Of a stretch of DNA of 64,000 nucleotides, positions 1 through 9,214 are shown piece by piece. A program made the position numbers and the translations under genes. The notes beneath the pieces were generated by a model. It saw nothing but the letters and a program-made list of their open reading frames with translations. It was not told where the DNA came from and ran no database searches. This DNA comes from Pelagerythrobacter marensis (lineage in GTDB: Bacteria > Pseudomonadota > Alphaproteobacteria > Sphingomonadales > Sphingomonadaceae): NCBI RefSeq assembly GCF_036700095.1, contig NZ_CP144918.1:1427001-1491000 (forward strand), read 5' to 3'. Each line of letters opens with the position of its first letter. The stretch's first letter is position 1.

Positions 1-165
1 TACAAGGGTTACGACCGCTACGGGCTCGAGAAGGATTTGTGGCAGGAGTTCAATTTCGAGGAAGGGTTGTCGCGCGAGAACGCGGAAGATCGCGAACGCG
101 CAATCCTGATGCAGGCGCGCGTCGCCTCGGGCCCCAAGCCGGAGCAGGAGGCCATCGAACCATGA
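1..165 (+). CDS. C-terminal end of an unidentified protein (5' partial)
   Basis: The frame is open from the first base and ends at a TGA whose last two bases lie in an ATGA overlap with the next gene, so the two are probably co-transcribed and translationally coupled. The visible 54 residues are charged and hydrophilic (for example DLWQEF and DREAILMQ-like stretches rich in Glu and Arg). There is no membrane segment and no motif I recognise. The start of the gene lies outside the window, so the family cannot be named. Confidence 0.6.
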   Translation, partial: YKGYDRYGLEKDLWQEFNFEEGLSRENAEDRERAILMQARVASGPKPEQEAIEP

Positions 166-1106
166 TCCGTCGAATTGCCATACTCGCCGCCTGCACCGTT
201 GCGATTGCTTTCGCCCCTGCCGGGCAGGCGCAGGAGGTCGAGAGTCGCGCGATCGAAAGAAAGCATCTCGATTCGGGCAAGGCGAAGCTCGATCCGTCCA
301 AAGCCTATATCTATATCACGGGGCCCGCGCGCACGGCGGGGGTCTTCATCAAGACCGCCGATGCGCAGGATATCTCCTTGTACGAAGCCGAGTGGAAAGA
401 AGAATTCGCGGACGAGCAGAGGAAGTATGCCCGCAAACTCAAGACCTGGGAGCGGGTTGCCAAATCGGGCCGAAATGCCGGATCGAAACCGATCGAGCCA
501 ACCCCCCAGAATTTCTCGATCGGTCCGCTCGAGCAGCGGCTTATCGTGAGCTTCGGGCCACAATACATCTACGACAAGGGTAAGAATGCAAGCGGAGAGC
601 GCTGGTTCAGTTATCTCATCGAAACCGAACCCGGCAATTACACCTATCTGGGTCCGGTGTCCTACGCGCCCGGAAATCCGGTCGCCGGTGTGTGTTATTG
701 CATGGGCTCGGTGCAGTTCGATGTGCCGGCGGGGCAGGTTACCAGTCTCGGAGATTTCCTCGCATTTCGCTGGGTCGACGCGGATGCCGCCCGACAGGCT
801 TCGGTCGCACCTGCGGTGGAGCAGTTGGCGGCGGAAGTCGTGCCGGTCGACTATTCGGTTCCTCCCGAATTGGCCGAGTTTGGCGCTGCACCTGCGGATT
901 TGCGCGCGGCAGGGAAGACCGACAACTTCCTCGGCGTGATGATCGGTCGGATGCCTCCGATCGAGGGGGTGCTCGCCTACGATCGTGATACGCCGATCGA
1001 TTTGAAGGGGCTCGCGGCGAAGAACGCCGTCGAAGCTGCAGCGGCTGCACCGACAGCTGAAGCTCAGATCGAAATGGCCGTGGAGGATGCCGAAAGGCAG
1101 CCTTGA
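162..1106 (+). CDS. Exported protein of unknown function
   Basis: 314 residues. I start it at the ATG that overlaps the preceding stop (ATGA), because this gives a clean Sec signal peptide: MIRR, a hydrophobic core of about 15 residues, then a GQAQ cleavage region near residue 24. A longer frame extends upstream but would bury the signal peptide. The mature part has a charged helical stretch around residues 75-115 and then a beta-rich, Tyr/Gly-rich region with a CYC pair near residue 177. The tail is Ala-rich. It is probably periplasmic and expressed with the upstream gene. I do not recognise the family. A hairpin terminator follows. Confidence 0.7.
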   Translation: MIRRIAILAACTVAIAFAPAGQAQEVESRAIERKHLDSGKAKLDPSKAYIYITGPARTAGVFIKTADAQDISLYEAEWKEEFADEQRKYARKLKTWERVAKSGRNAGSKPIEPTPQNFSIGPLEQRLIVSFGPQYIYDKGKNASGERWFSYLIETEPGNYTYLGPVSYAPGNPVAGVCYCMGSVQFDVPAGQVTSLGDFLAFRWVDADAARQASVAPAVEQLAAEVVPVDYSVPPELAEFGAAPADLRAAGKTDNFLGVMIGRMPPIEGVLAYDRDTPIDLKGLAAKNAVEAAAAAPTAEAQIEMAVEDAERQP

Positions 1107-1124
1107 TCGTTTGAGCAGAAGAAT

Positions 1125-1155
1125 GGCCCCGCGACCTCGGCGAGGTCGCGGGGCC
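1125..1155. terminator. Bidirectional hairpin terminator
   Basis: A perfect inverted repeat with 15-base arms (1125-1139 and 1141-1155, arm start GGCCCCGCGACC) sits between two convergent genes. There is no clear T-run on either side, so it may be a weak intrinsic terminator or simply stabilise 3' ends of both transcripts. Confidence 0.55.
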
Positions 1156-1184
1156 TGTTCTGCGCCCACACTTTGATCGTGCGA

Positions 1185-1496
1185 TCAGCCCGTGCGCTGG
1201 CCGGTCATCGGCATGGCGCCGAAGGCGCCGGCGTTGACGGTGCCGGTGAGCTGGTCGCCCTCGACCGTCGCCTTGCCTTCCAGCGTCATCGGCATCGGCA
1301 CGGTCATGTCCATCTTCCAGGTCAGCGTGTTGCCGTCGATCTTGCCGTCCTTCACGTCCATCGAGCCGAGCGTGCCCGCATTCTGGCCGGTGAACGTGGT
1401 GCCGTCGTCGCTCGGGACCACGGTGAACGTGCTCTTCTGCTCCCCCATCGGGGTCTTGGTTACGCAGTCGTAAGTTCCGCCAACAGACATTGTCAT
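1185..1496 (-). CDS. Small beta-strand-rich conserved protein of unknown function
   Basis: 103 residues, no signal peptide, with an AGGAG-type ribosome site just before the ATG. The chain alternates short Thr/Gly/Met/Val strands. Segments such as FTGQNAGTLGSMDVKDGKIDG and MTLEGKATVEGDQLTGTV read as successive hairpins of a small beta-barrel or beta-sandwich. I remember similar small proteins in sphingomonads but know of no assigned function. It is monocistronic, convergent with the exported protein on one side, and lies just downstream of the M16 protease gene on the same strand, separated by 58 bases. Confidence 0.65.
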   Translation of the reverse strand: MTMSVGGTYDCVTKTPMGEQKSTFTVVPSDDGTTFTGQNAGTLGSMDVKDGKIDGNTLTWKMDMTVPMPMTLEGKATVEGDQLTGTVNAGAFGAMPMTGQRTG

Positions 1497-1554
1497 CTCC
1501 TCGGTTGAAGTTCGGCCCTAGCAATCGCCTCCGCTTACATCGATGTCAACAAGC

Positions 1555-4479
1555 TCATTCGCCCGAACCCGATTCGGATCGCCGCACTTCGACCGGCAGG
1601 CCGATGCCTTCGAGCTGGGGTTCGACGACCGAAGCATCCCCGACGACGACGAAGACGAGATCGTCGCCCAGCAGCGCGGCGCGCGCCGCCGCATCGAGCT
1701 GGGGGGCGGTGAGCGAGGAATATTTCGCGGCGAGCGTTTCGTAATAGTCGTCGGGCCGGTCGTAGGTGACGATGTTCACCATCCCGCCCAGCACGTCGCC
1801 CGAGGTTTCGAACCGGCCCGGCAATTCGCGCACATTGCCGTTGATCAGCCGGGTCAGCTCGGCCGGGGTCACCCCCTTGTCGTCGGTATAGGCGGCCAGG
1901 TCCTTGCGCAGTTCGACGATCGAATCCGCCGTGCGGTCGGCCTGGACCGGGGCGTAGATCATGAAGCTCGACCGGTCGAGCGGCTGGCGCACCAGGCTGC
2001 GCACGCCGTAGGACCAGCCCTTTGTCTCGCGCAGGTTCATGTTGATCCGGCTGAGGAAGTTGCCGCCGAACACCTCGTTCGCGGCGTTGAGCACGACGAG
2101 GTCGTCGGTCCCCTTATGCTCCAGCACGCGCCCGGCCATGATTACCGACTGCGGCGAATTGGGCCGGTCGATCAGGATCACCCGCGATTGCTGGGGCGGG
2201 ATCGGAGTATCGAAGTTCTTTTCCGGCGCCGGTTCGGCCGGCGCCTGCCAGTCGCCGAAGCTCGCCTCCAGCAGCTGCGTGACTTCGGCCAGCGAGGTGT
2301 CGCCGACCACGAACACCCGGGCCTTGTCGGGGCGCAGCCAGGTGCGGTGGAAATCGCGAATCTCGCCGATCGCAACCGTTTCGACCACCTCGGCCCTGCC
2401 GGTGCCCGACGGCGGAATGCCGTAAGGATGCCGCTCCCCGAACAGGACCGGCGCCAGCGCGCGCTGGGCGATCGCACTGGGATTGTTCAGCTCGTTTTCG
2501 ATCCGGGCCAGCTGCCGGGCGCGGACACGTTCCAGCTCCTGCGCGTCGAACGCGGGCTGGCGGATATATTCGGCCATCAGCTCCAGCGAAGGGGCGAGAT
2601 TGGGGGCCATCGCGTCGAGCCCGATCGATGTCGTGTCGGCATCGGCAGAGGCATAGAGACTGGCGCCCAGCCGCTCCTTGGCAATGGCGAGCGCGGTCGA
2701 ATTGAGACGCGCCGTCCCCTCGTCCATCAGCGACAGCATCAGCGACTGGATGCCCAGCTTGTCTTTCGGATCGGCCGAATATCCCGCGTCGAAATTCACC
2801 CGCACGCTGACGGTCGGCACTGCGTCGCGGCGGGCGAAGAAGACTTCCATCCCGTTCGACAGCGTCGCGCGTTCGATATCGGGGAAGTCGAGCGGTTTCA
2901 GCTCGCCCACTTCGGGAAGGCGGGAACGGTCGGCCTCTGCCGCCTGCGCACCGCCTTGCATCGCGAACGGACCGGAATAGAACGCAGGGCCGGCCAGCCC
3001 GCTGTCGGTCCCGGCGTCTGCCCCGGTGAAGAAGCCGCCGCGGTGCTCGCCGCCTTCCTGCCGGTCGCCCGGCTCCACCGTGAGGGCAAAGACCGGCCGC
3101 GACAGCCACTTGGCGGTCACGTCGCGAACCCGCTCCGGCGTCATCGCGGCGGCGGTCTGGAGCACTTTCTTGTATTCGGCGGGATTGTCCGAATAGAGCA
3201 GCCCCTGGGCCAGCGTCGGCGCCTTGCCGCCGAAGCCGCCGACCTGTTCCAGCCCGCGGATCTGGCCGGCGGCATAAGTCGTCGTGGCGCGCTGCAGCTC
3301 GTCGGCGGTCGGCCCTTCGGCAAGGAAGCGGGCGATTTCTTCGTCCAGCGCGGCGGCCAGCTCGTCCCGGTCCACCCCCGGCCTGGCATCGGCATAGACC
3401 ACGAACTGGCCGGCCTGTTCGAAAATCTGCGCGCTTGCGGCTACCCGAACGGCCAGCTGTTTTTCACGCACCAGCGCATTGTCGAGCCGCGAGCTGGCGA
3501 GGCCGCCCAATACGGTCGCGCCCATCGACAGGGGCAGGTATTCGGGATTGTCGAGCCCCGGCACCGCCCACATGCGATAGATCCGCGGGCTGGCGATGCG
3601 ATCGTAGATCGTTTTCGCCTTCGGTTCGGGCAGGGTCGGTACCGGGGCGCTGACCGGTTCGATCGCGGGGCCGGCGGGGATCGCGCCGAACCACTTGGTC
3701 ACTTTCTCGCGCGCGGTCGCGGTGTCGATATCGCCGGCGAGGACCAGCACGGCATTGTTGGGGCCGTAATGGTCGCGGAACCAGTTCTTCACATCCTCCA
3801 GCGTCGCGCCCGACAGGTCATCCATCGAACCGATGGTGGAATGGTGGTAGGGATGGCCGGAGGGATAGAGGTTTTCGAGCTGCTCGTACTCGACTAGGCC
3901 GTAAGGCTGGTTGTCGCCCTGCCGCTTCTCGTTCTGGACCACGCCGATCTGGTTGTCGAGCTTCTCCTGAGTCACCGCGCCGAGCAGGTAGCCCATCCGG
4001 TCGCTTTCCAGCATCAGCGCTCGGTCGAGCGCGCCGGTGGGCACGGTTTCGAAATAGTTCGTGCGGTCGAACCAGGTCGTGCCGTTGAAATCGGTCGCGC
4101 CGACCTCTTGCAGCGGCTCGAAGAAATCGCCGGGCGCGTTCTCGCTGCCGTTGAACATCAGATGTTCGAACAAGTGGGCGAAGCCCGTCTTCCCCTCCGG
4201 CTCGTGCTTCGATCCGACCCGATACCAGACCGAAACGGCGACCACCGGCGCCTTGCGATCCTCGTGCACCAGCACGGTCAGCCCGTTGTCGAGCTGGAAC
4301 TGTTCGTAAGGGATCGAAACGCTTTCGATCAGCTCGGATACCGGGGCCGGCTCGCCGGTGACCGCGGCCGCCGCCGCTGCGGGGTCGGTTGCGGGATCGG
4401 CGGCGGCGCGGGCCTGGACCGTGGTGCCGACGGCAAGCGCGAGCGCGGCAAGGCTGACGGTGGCGAGTTTGAATTTCAT
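1555..4479 (-). CDS. Exported two-domain M16 (pitrilysin-like) zinc metallopeptidase
   Basis: 974 residues starting at MKFKL, where the ATG is preceded by a GGGGGAAAG ribosome site and followed by a typical Sec signal peptide ending near ARA (residue 26). The inverted zinc motif HLFEH is at residues 102-106 (ligands H102 and H106, catalytic E105), and the third ligand is probably E184 in QNEKR. A second, non-catalytic M16 repeat occupies roughly residues 510-960. M16 proteases of this layout degrade peptides in a closed chamber; this one acts in the periplasm. Two-domain single-chain length is normal for the family. It is divergent from the HerA-like gene across about 220 bases that must hold both promoters. 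Confidence 0.9.
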   Translation of the reverse strand: MKFKLATVSLAALALAVGTTVQARAAADPATDPAAAAAAVTGEPAPVSELIESVSIPYEQFQLDNGLTVLVHEDRKAPVVAVSVWYRVGSKHEPEGKTGFAHLFEHLMFNGSENAPGDFFEPLQEVGATDFNGTTWFDRTNYFETVPTGALDRALMLESDRMGYLLGAVTQEKLDNQIGVVQNEKRQGDNQPYGLVEYEQLENLYPSGHPYHHSTIGSMDDLSGATLEDVKNWFRDHYGPNNAVLVLAGDIDTATAREKVTKWFGAIPAGPAIEPVSAPVPTLPEPKAKTIYDRIASPRIYRMWAVPGLDNPEYLPLSMGATVLGGLASSRLDNALVREKQLAVRVAASAQIFEQAGQFVVYADARPGVDRDELAAALDEEIARFLAEGPTADELQRATTTYAAGQIRGLEQVGGFGGKAPTLAQGLLYSDNPAEYKKVLQTAAAMTPERVRDVTAKWLSRPVFALTVEPGDRQEGGEHRGGFFTGADAGTDSGLAGPAFYSGPFAMQGGAQAAEADRSRLPEVGELKPLDFPDIERATLSNGMEVFFARRDAVPTVSVRVNFDAGYSADPKDKLGIQSLMLSLMDEGTARLNSTALAIAKERLGASLYASADADTTSIGLDAMAPNLAPSLELMAEYIRQPAFDAQELERVRARQLARIENELNNPSAIAQRALAPVLFGERHPYGIPPSGTGRAEVVETVAIGEIRDFHRTWLRPDKARVFVVGDTSLAEVTQLLEASFGDWQAPAEPAPEKNFDTPIPPQQSRVILIDRPNSPQSVIMAGRVLEHKGTDDLVVLNAANEVFGGNFLSRINMNLRETKGWSYGVRSLVRQPLDRSSFMIYAPVQADRTADSIVELRKDLAAYTDDKGVTPAELTRLINGNVRELPGRFETSGDVLGGMVNIVTYDRPDDYYETLAAKYSSLTAPQLDAAARAALLGDDLVFVVVGDASVVEPQLEGIGLPVEVRRSESGSGE

Positions 4480-4698
4480 GGCTTTCCCCCGGGAAACGAT
4501 TCGCAAAAATACTGCGGCGATCCTAGGCGCAGGGCCGCGATTCGCCACGCTTTTATCGGCAAACTGCATGGATCGGGGGACCGGGGGGAACGCGGGCCGC
4601 GGATCGCCGTGCCCTGTGCGCGAAGGACGCAAATACCCTCGGGATAACTTGCCGCCGCCCCTTCCTGCGCGCGGATTCGGCCCGCTACCCCGCAGGCC

Positions 4699-6156
4699 GT
4701 GAAAGCGCAGATCACCATAGGCCACGATGCGGGCGGGGCGCCGGTCGAATTCGACGTGGAGGAGCTGCTGGCCACGCGCCTGCTCGTTCAGGGCAATTCG
4801 GGCAGCGGCAAGTCGCACCTGCTGCGCCGCGTGCTGGAAGAAAGCGCGCAGATGGTGCAGCAGATCGTGATCGACCCGGAAGGGGACTTCGTCTCGCTCG
4901 CCGAACCGTTCGGCCATGTCGTGATCGACGGGGCCGCCTATTCCCCGGCGGAGATCGAGGCGCTCGCGCGCCGTATCCGCGCGCACCGGGCCTCGGTCGT
5001 CCTCGCGCTGGAGGGGCTGGAGGTGGAGCAGCAGATCCGCTGCGCCGCCCAGTTCCTGACCGCGCTGTTCGATGCCCCGCGCGAACACTGGTATCCGGCG
5101 CTGGTCGTGGTCGACGAAGCGCAGATGTTCGCCCCTTCGGTGGCGGGCGAGATCGCCGAGGATACCCGGCGGATGACCCTGGGTGCGATGACCAACCTTA
5201 TGTGCCGCGGGCGCAAGCGCGGGCTGGCCGGCGTCGTCGCCACGCAGCGCCTGGCGAAGCTGGCGAAGAATGTCGCGGCCGAAGCGTCAAACTTCCTGAT
5301 GGGGCGCACCTTCCTCGATATCGACATGGTGCGCGCGGCGGACCTGCTGGGAATGGAGCGGCGGCAGGCCGAGCGCATCCGCGAGCTGGAGCGCGGCCAT
5401 TTCCTCGCGCTCGGCCCGGCGATCAGCCGCCGGCCGCTGGCAGTGAAGATCGGCCCGGTCAAATCGGGCGGCGCCGCGCGCAAGGACGGGCTGATGCCGC
5501 TGCCCGAGGCCGCGCCGGAGGAGATGGAATCGCTCCTGCTCGGCGACCTGGCGGACGAGGCGGCGAAACCCGCGCCGCCTGCATCGCCCCCGCCGCCGGC
5601 GCCCGCACCCGAACAGCTCGTGGAAGCGATGGCCGCGCGCGAGGCGGCGCCCGCCGCCGATCCGGGCGAAAGCGCGCCTGCCGCCGACGCCGAAGGGGAA
5701 ATCGGCGCGATCATCGCGGCCATGGCGCGCGAGGACGGGGCGACGTTCCAGTCCGCCTCGGCGCTGTTCCAGGGCTTCCTGCTCCGCTGCCGCAAGCAGC
5801 GGCTGGTCGGCCCGCTGCCGGACATGGCCGCGTTCCGTCGCCGTTTCGCCATCGCCAGCGCCGGGCTGGACCGGCTCGACGATCCGGCGCGCGCCCGCAT
5901 CCTCGCCCTGGCCGAGGCGGTGCCCGACGACGTGCTCGCCCCCTATCTGGCGATCGCCGCCGCCGCGGCCGAGGGGCTTTCGGCGCCGGACGACGAGGAG
6001 CTGGCGCGCGTCTACGGCTCGAACTCGCCCGGCCGCATCCGCCGGCTGCTGGAGCATATGGAGCGGCTCGGCCTGGTCGTCGTGCGGCAGGATTTCGGCG
6101 GCGGCCGCACGCTGATCGTGCCGGGGCTGGAGCCGGCCGCGAGCGGGGACGCCTAG
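4699..6156 (+). CDS. HerA/DUF87-type ATPase with C-terminal winged-helix-like region
   Basis: 485 residues from a GTG start. Walker A is GNSGSGKS at residues 32-39 and Walker B is LVVVDEAQ near 135-142, followed by a RecA-like core that includes a GRKRG segment and a TQRLAKL sensor-like segment. This is the HerA/FtsK-superfamily core (DUF87). A Pro/Ala-rich linker (about 285-345) leads to a helical C-terminal part with an RIRRLLEHMERLGLV segment that looks like a DNA-binding winged helix. Substrate and partner are unknown. There is no NurA nuclease gene beside it, unlike archaeal herA. It probably acts on DNA in the cytoplasm; that is inference from the fold. Confidence 0.8.
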   Translation: MKAQITIGHDAGGAPVEFDVEELLATRLLVQGNSGSGKSHLLRRVLEESAQMVQQIVIDPEGDFVSLAEPFGHVVIDGAAYSPAEIEALARRIRAHRASVVLALEGLEVEQQIRCAAQFLTALFDAPREHWYPALVVVDEAQMFAPSVAGEIAEDTRRMTLGAMTNLMCRGRKRGLAGVVATQRLAKLAKNVAAEASNFLMGRTFLDIDMVRAADLLGMERRQAERIRELERGHFLALGPAISRRPLAVKIGPVKSGGAARKDGLMPLPEAAPEEMESLLLGDLADEAAKPAPPASPPPPAPAPEQLVEAMAAREAAPAADPGESAPAADAEGEIGAIIAAMAREDGATFQSASALFQGFLLRCRKQRLVGPLPDMAAFRRRFAIASAGLDRLDDPARARILALAEAVPDDVLAPYLAIAAAAAEGLSAPDDEELARVYGSNSPGRIRRLLEHMERLGLVVVRQDFGGGRTLIVPGLEPAASGDA

Positions 6157-6187
6157 GGCGGGCTGCGCTCACAGACTCCCTGCCATC

Positions 6188-6315
6188 CCCGAGTCCCCGC
6201 GAAGGCGGGGACCTCAGGCCGCTGGCGCTCCGTCTGCGGCGCTTCTCGGCCCCGCCGCTTTCAAACACGCGAAGCGCCAGCGGCCGGAGGCCCCCGCCTT
6301 CGCGGGGGCTCGGGA
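6188..6315. repeat. Large REP-like inverted repeat upstream of clpB
   Basis: Two about 43-base arms in opposite orientation (6188-6230 and 6273-6315). Each holds a smaller palindrome of the CCCCGC-GAAG-GCGGGG type followed by GGCCGCTGGCGCT. The arms are nearly but not perfectly complementary, as expected for a pair of REP elements in BIME-like arrangement. The stretch lies between the HerA-like stop and the clpB promoter and encodes nothing I can support. Confidence 0.7.
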
Positions 6316-6411
6316 CGAGGAGAGGTGCCCTCTCGCGCAAAGCCCTTGGCGCCCTGCGCCTTCGTGAGCGCGGCCAAGGCATTGCCAGCTTCACCTCTTC
6401 AGAAAAATCAC

Positions 6412-6440
6412 TTGACAAAATGAACCATATAGGTTATACA
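6412..6440 (+). promoter_or_regulatory. Promoter of clpB
   Basis: A perfect TTGACA at 6412-6417, a 17-base spacer, and TATACA at 6435-6440. The local sequence is A/T-rich in an otherwise GC-rich region. The preceding C gives CTTGACA, which also resembles a heat-shock (RpoH) -35 element, so both housekeeping and heat-shock sigma factors are possible. Transcription would start near 6447 and give a leader of about 100 bases. Confidence 0.7.
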
Positions 6441-6491
6441 CTGTCCCGTAGCCCGCAAACCGTCTTGCAAAATTTCCCGCGGCACGTTCTT

Positions 6492-6511
6492 GTGTTGCAA
6501 AGGCGCAACAC
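6492..6511 (+). promoter_or_regulatory. Hairpin in the clpB leader
   Basis: GTGTTGC (6492-6498) and GCAACAC (6505-6511) form a perfect 7-base-pair stem with a 6-base loop, about 35 bases before the clpB start. It lies inside the predicted 5' untranslated region but does not itself cover the GAGGG ribosome site at 6535-6539. A role in mRNA stability or temperature sensing is possible but unproven. Confidence 0.4.
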
Positions 6512-6546
6512 CATATCCGGCCGGTATTCAGCATGAGGGATCACCG

Positions 6547-9126
6547 ATGAATCTCGAAAAATTCACCGATCGCGCCAAGGGTTTTCTCCAGTCGGCGCAG
6601 ACCATTGCCATCCGCATGAACCATCAGCGGATCAGCCCCGAGCACCTGCTGAAGGCCTTGCTGGAGGACAACCAGGGCATGGCCTGGCAGTTGATCGCGC
6701 GCGCGGGCGGCGATCCGCGGCTCGCGGTCGACGAGGTCGATGCCGCGCTGGCGAAAGTGCCGGCGGTGTCGGGATCGGGCGCGCAGCAGACGCCGGGCCT
6801 CGACAACAACGCGGTTCGCCTGCTCGACCAGGCGGAACAGCTGGCGACGAAAGCCGGCGACAGTTTCGTGCCGGTCCAGCGCATCCTTCAGGCGCTGGCG
6901 CTGTCGACCGACAATGCCGCGGGCCGCGCGCTCAAGGCGGCCAATGTGGATGCCAAGGGGCTGGAAGCCGCGATCCAGGACGTGACCGGCGGCCGCACCG
7001 CCGACAGCGCCGGGGCGGAAGAAAGCTACGACGCGATGAAGAAGTATGCGCGCGACCTGACGCAGGCCGCGCGCGACGGCAAGCTCGACCCCGTGATCGG
7101 GCGCGACGAGGAAATCCGCCGCACCGTGCAGATCCTCGCCCGCCGGACCAAGAACAACCCCGCGCTGATCGGCGAGCCGGGCACCGGCAAGACCGCGATC
7201 GCCGAAGGGCTGGCGCTGCGCATCGCCAATGGCGACGTGCCCGACAGCCTGAAGGGGCGCACGCTGATGGCGCTCGACATGGGCGCGCTGATCGCGGGCG
7301 CGAAGTATCGCGGCGAGTTCGAGGAACGGCTGAAGGCCGTGCTCGACGAAGTGAAGGGCGCCGAAGGGCAGATCATCCTGTTCATCGACGAGATGCACAC
7401 GCTGATCGGCGCGGGCGCCAGCGAAGGCTCGATGGATGCGTCCAACCTTCTCAAGCCGGCGCTCAGCCGCGGCGAGCTGCACTGCATCGGCGCCACGACG
7501 CTCGATGAATACCAGAAGTATATCGAGAAGGATCCGGCGCTCCAGCGGCGCTTCCAGCCCGTCTATATCGACGAGCCGACGGTGGAGGACACGATCTCGA
7601 TCCTGCGCGGGATCAAGGACAAGTACGAGCTGCACCACGGCGTGCGCATCACCGACGGCGCGATCGTCGCCGCGGCGCAGCTTTCCAACCGTTACATCCA
7701 GAACCGATTTCTGCCCGACAAGGCGATCGACCTGATGGACGAGGCCGCGAGCCGCATCCGCATGGAAGTGGAAAGCAAGCCCGAGGAGATCGAGGCGCTC
7801 GACCGCCGGATCATCCAGCTCAAGATCGAGGAGCAGGCGCTGGGCAAGGAAAGCGACCAGGCCTCGAAGGATCGGCTGGAGGCGCTGCGCGGGGAGCTGG
7901 CCAATCTCGAGCAGCAATCGGGCGAGCTGACCGCGCGCTGGCAGAACGAGCGTGACAAGATCCACGCGGAAAGCCGGCTGAAGGAAGAACTCGACCAGGC
8001 GCGGATCGAGCTGGAGCAGGCGCAGCGCGCCGGCGACCTGGCGAAAGCGGGCGAGCTTTCCTACGGCCGCATTCCCGAGCTGGAAAAGCAGCTCGCCGAG
8101 GCCCAGGGCCATACCGAGAATGCCCTGCTGCGCGAAGAAGTGACCGAGGAGGACATCGCCTCGGTCGTCAGCCGCTGGACCGGCGTGCCGATCGACAAGA
8201 TGATGGAGGGCGAGCGCGAGAAGCTGCTCCAGATGGAATCGATCCTCGGCAAGCGGGTGATCGGCCAGGAACAGGCCGTGCAGGCGGTGTCAAAGGCCGT
8301 GCGCCGCGCGCGCGCCGGCCTGCAGGACCCGAACCGGCCGCTCGGCAGCTTCCTCTTCCTCGGCCCCACGGGCGTCGGCAAGACCGAGCTGACCAAGGCG
8401 CTGGCCGGGTTCCTGTTCGACGACGACAACGCGCTGGTGCGGATCGACATGAGCGAGTTCATGGAAAAGCACGCCGTCGCCCGCCTGATTGGCGCCCCTC
8501 CGGGCTATGTCGGCTACGAGGAAGGCGGCGTGCTGACCGAGGCGGTGCGGCGCCGGCCCTATCAGGTCGTGCTGTTCGACGAGGTGGAGAAGGCGCACAA
8601 CGACGTGTTCAACGTCCTGCTCCAGGTGCTCGACGACGGGCGCCTGACCGACGGGCAGGGCCGGGTGGTCGACTTCTCCAACACGCTCATCATCCTCACC
8701 AGCAACCTCGGCAGCCAGTTCCTCACCCAGATCGAGGACGGGCAGGGCGTCGAAAGCGTCGAGCCGCAGGTGATGGACGTGGTGCGCGGGCACTTCCGCC
8801 CCGAATTCCTCAACCGGCTGGACGAGATCATCCTCTTCCACCGCCTCGCGGCCGAACACATGGCGCCGATCGTCGATATCCAGGTCGCGCGCGTGCAGAA
8901 GCTGCTCGCCGACCGCAAGATCGAACTCGACCTGACCGACGCCGCCCGCCGCTGGCTGGGCCGCGTGGGCTACGATCCGGTTTATGGCGCAAGGCCCCTG
9001 AAACGCGCGGTGCAGCGCTATCTGCAGGACCCGCTGGCGGAGAAGCTCCTGGCGGGCGAAGTGCCGGATGGCGCGACGGTGAAGGTCGACGAGGGGGATG
9101 GGGCGTTGGAGATGGTGGTGGGGTAG
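6547..9126 (+). CDS. clpB: ATP-dependent disaggregase ClpB
   Basis: 859 residues, the usual ClpB length. Start chosen at MNLEKFTD, the conserved N-terminus, behind a GAGGG site. Order of parts: Clp_N double repeat (1-145), first AAA+ domain with Walker A GEPGTGKT near 209, coiled-coil middle domain (about 410-525, rich in Glu/Leu/Gln), second AAA+ domain with GPTGVGKT near 606, and the C-terminal D2-small domain. ClpB works with DnaK to pull apart aggregated proteins in the cytoplasm after heat stress. The middle domain, which sets it apart from ClpA and ClpC, is intact. It is followed directly by a strong terminator and so is monocistronic. Confidence 0.97.
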   Translation: MNLEKFTDRAKGFLQSAQTIAIRMNHQRISPEHLLKALLEDNQGMAWQLIARAGGDPRLAVDEVDAALAKVPAVSGSGAQQTPGLDNNAVRLLDQAEQLATKAGDSFVPVQRILQALALSTDNAAGRALKAANVDAKGLEAAIQDVTGGRTADSAGAEESYDAMKKYARDLTQAARDGKLDPVIGRDEEIRRTVQILARRTKNNPALIGEPGTGKTAIAEGLALRIANGDVPDSLKGRTLMALDMGALIAGAKYRGEFEERLKAVLDEVKGAEGQIILFIDEMHTLIGAGASEGSMDASNLLKPALSRGELHCIGATTLDEYQKYIEKDPALQRRFQPVYIDEPTVEDTISILRGIKDKYELHHGVRITDGAIVAAAQLSNRYIQNRFLPDKAIDLMDEAASRIRMEVESKPEEIEALDRRIIQLKIEEQALGKESDQASKDRLEALRGELANLEQQSGELTARWQNERDKIHAESRLKEELDQARIELEQAQRAGDLAKAGELSYGRIPELEKQLAEAQGHTENALLREEVTEEDIASVVSRWTGVPIDKMMEGEREKLLQMESILGKRVIGQEQAVQAVSKAVRRARAGLQDPNRPLGSFLFLGPTGVGKTELTKALAGFLFDDDNALVRIDMSEFMEKHAVARLIGAPPGYVGYEEGGVLTEAVRRRPYQVVLFDEVEKAHNDVFNVLLQVLDDGRLTDGQGRVVDFSNTLIILTSNLGSQFLTQIEDGQGVESVEPQVMDVVRGHFRPEFLNRLDEIILFHRLAAEHMAPIVDIQVARVQKLLADRKIELDLTDAARRWLGRVGYDPVYGARPLKRAVQRYLQDPLAEKLLAGEVPDGATVKVDEGDGALEMVVG

Positions 9127-9159
9127 GGGGCTCCGACGGCGCCCGCACTCCACAAAAAA

Positions 9160-9181
9160 GGGCCCCGGTTTCCCGGGGCCC
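9160..9181. terminator. Bidirectional rho-independent terminator between clpB and a TonB receptor
   Basis: GGGCCCCGG (9160-9168) pairs with CCGGGGCCC (9173-9181) around a TTTC loop, flanked by an A-run on the left and a TTTTC run on the right. It can therefore end transcription from both convergent genes. Confidence 0.85.
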
Positions 9182-9214
9182 TTTTCTTTGTGCGCATTGG
9201 GCGCTTCGGTTCGA

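Noticed and set aside
139-161. Longer form of the exported protein starting upstream of 162
   Set aside because: It would hide a clean signal peptide and overlap the preceding gene deeply; the ATGA junction fits the style of the window.
1543-3897. A 784-residue open frame on the plus strand opposite the M16 protease
   Set aside because: Antisense shadow of a gene with clear catalytic motifs; no recognisable fold or signal of its own.
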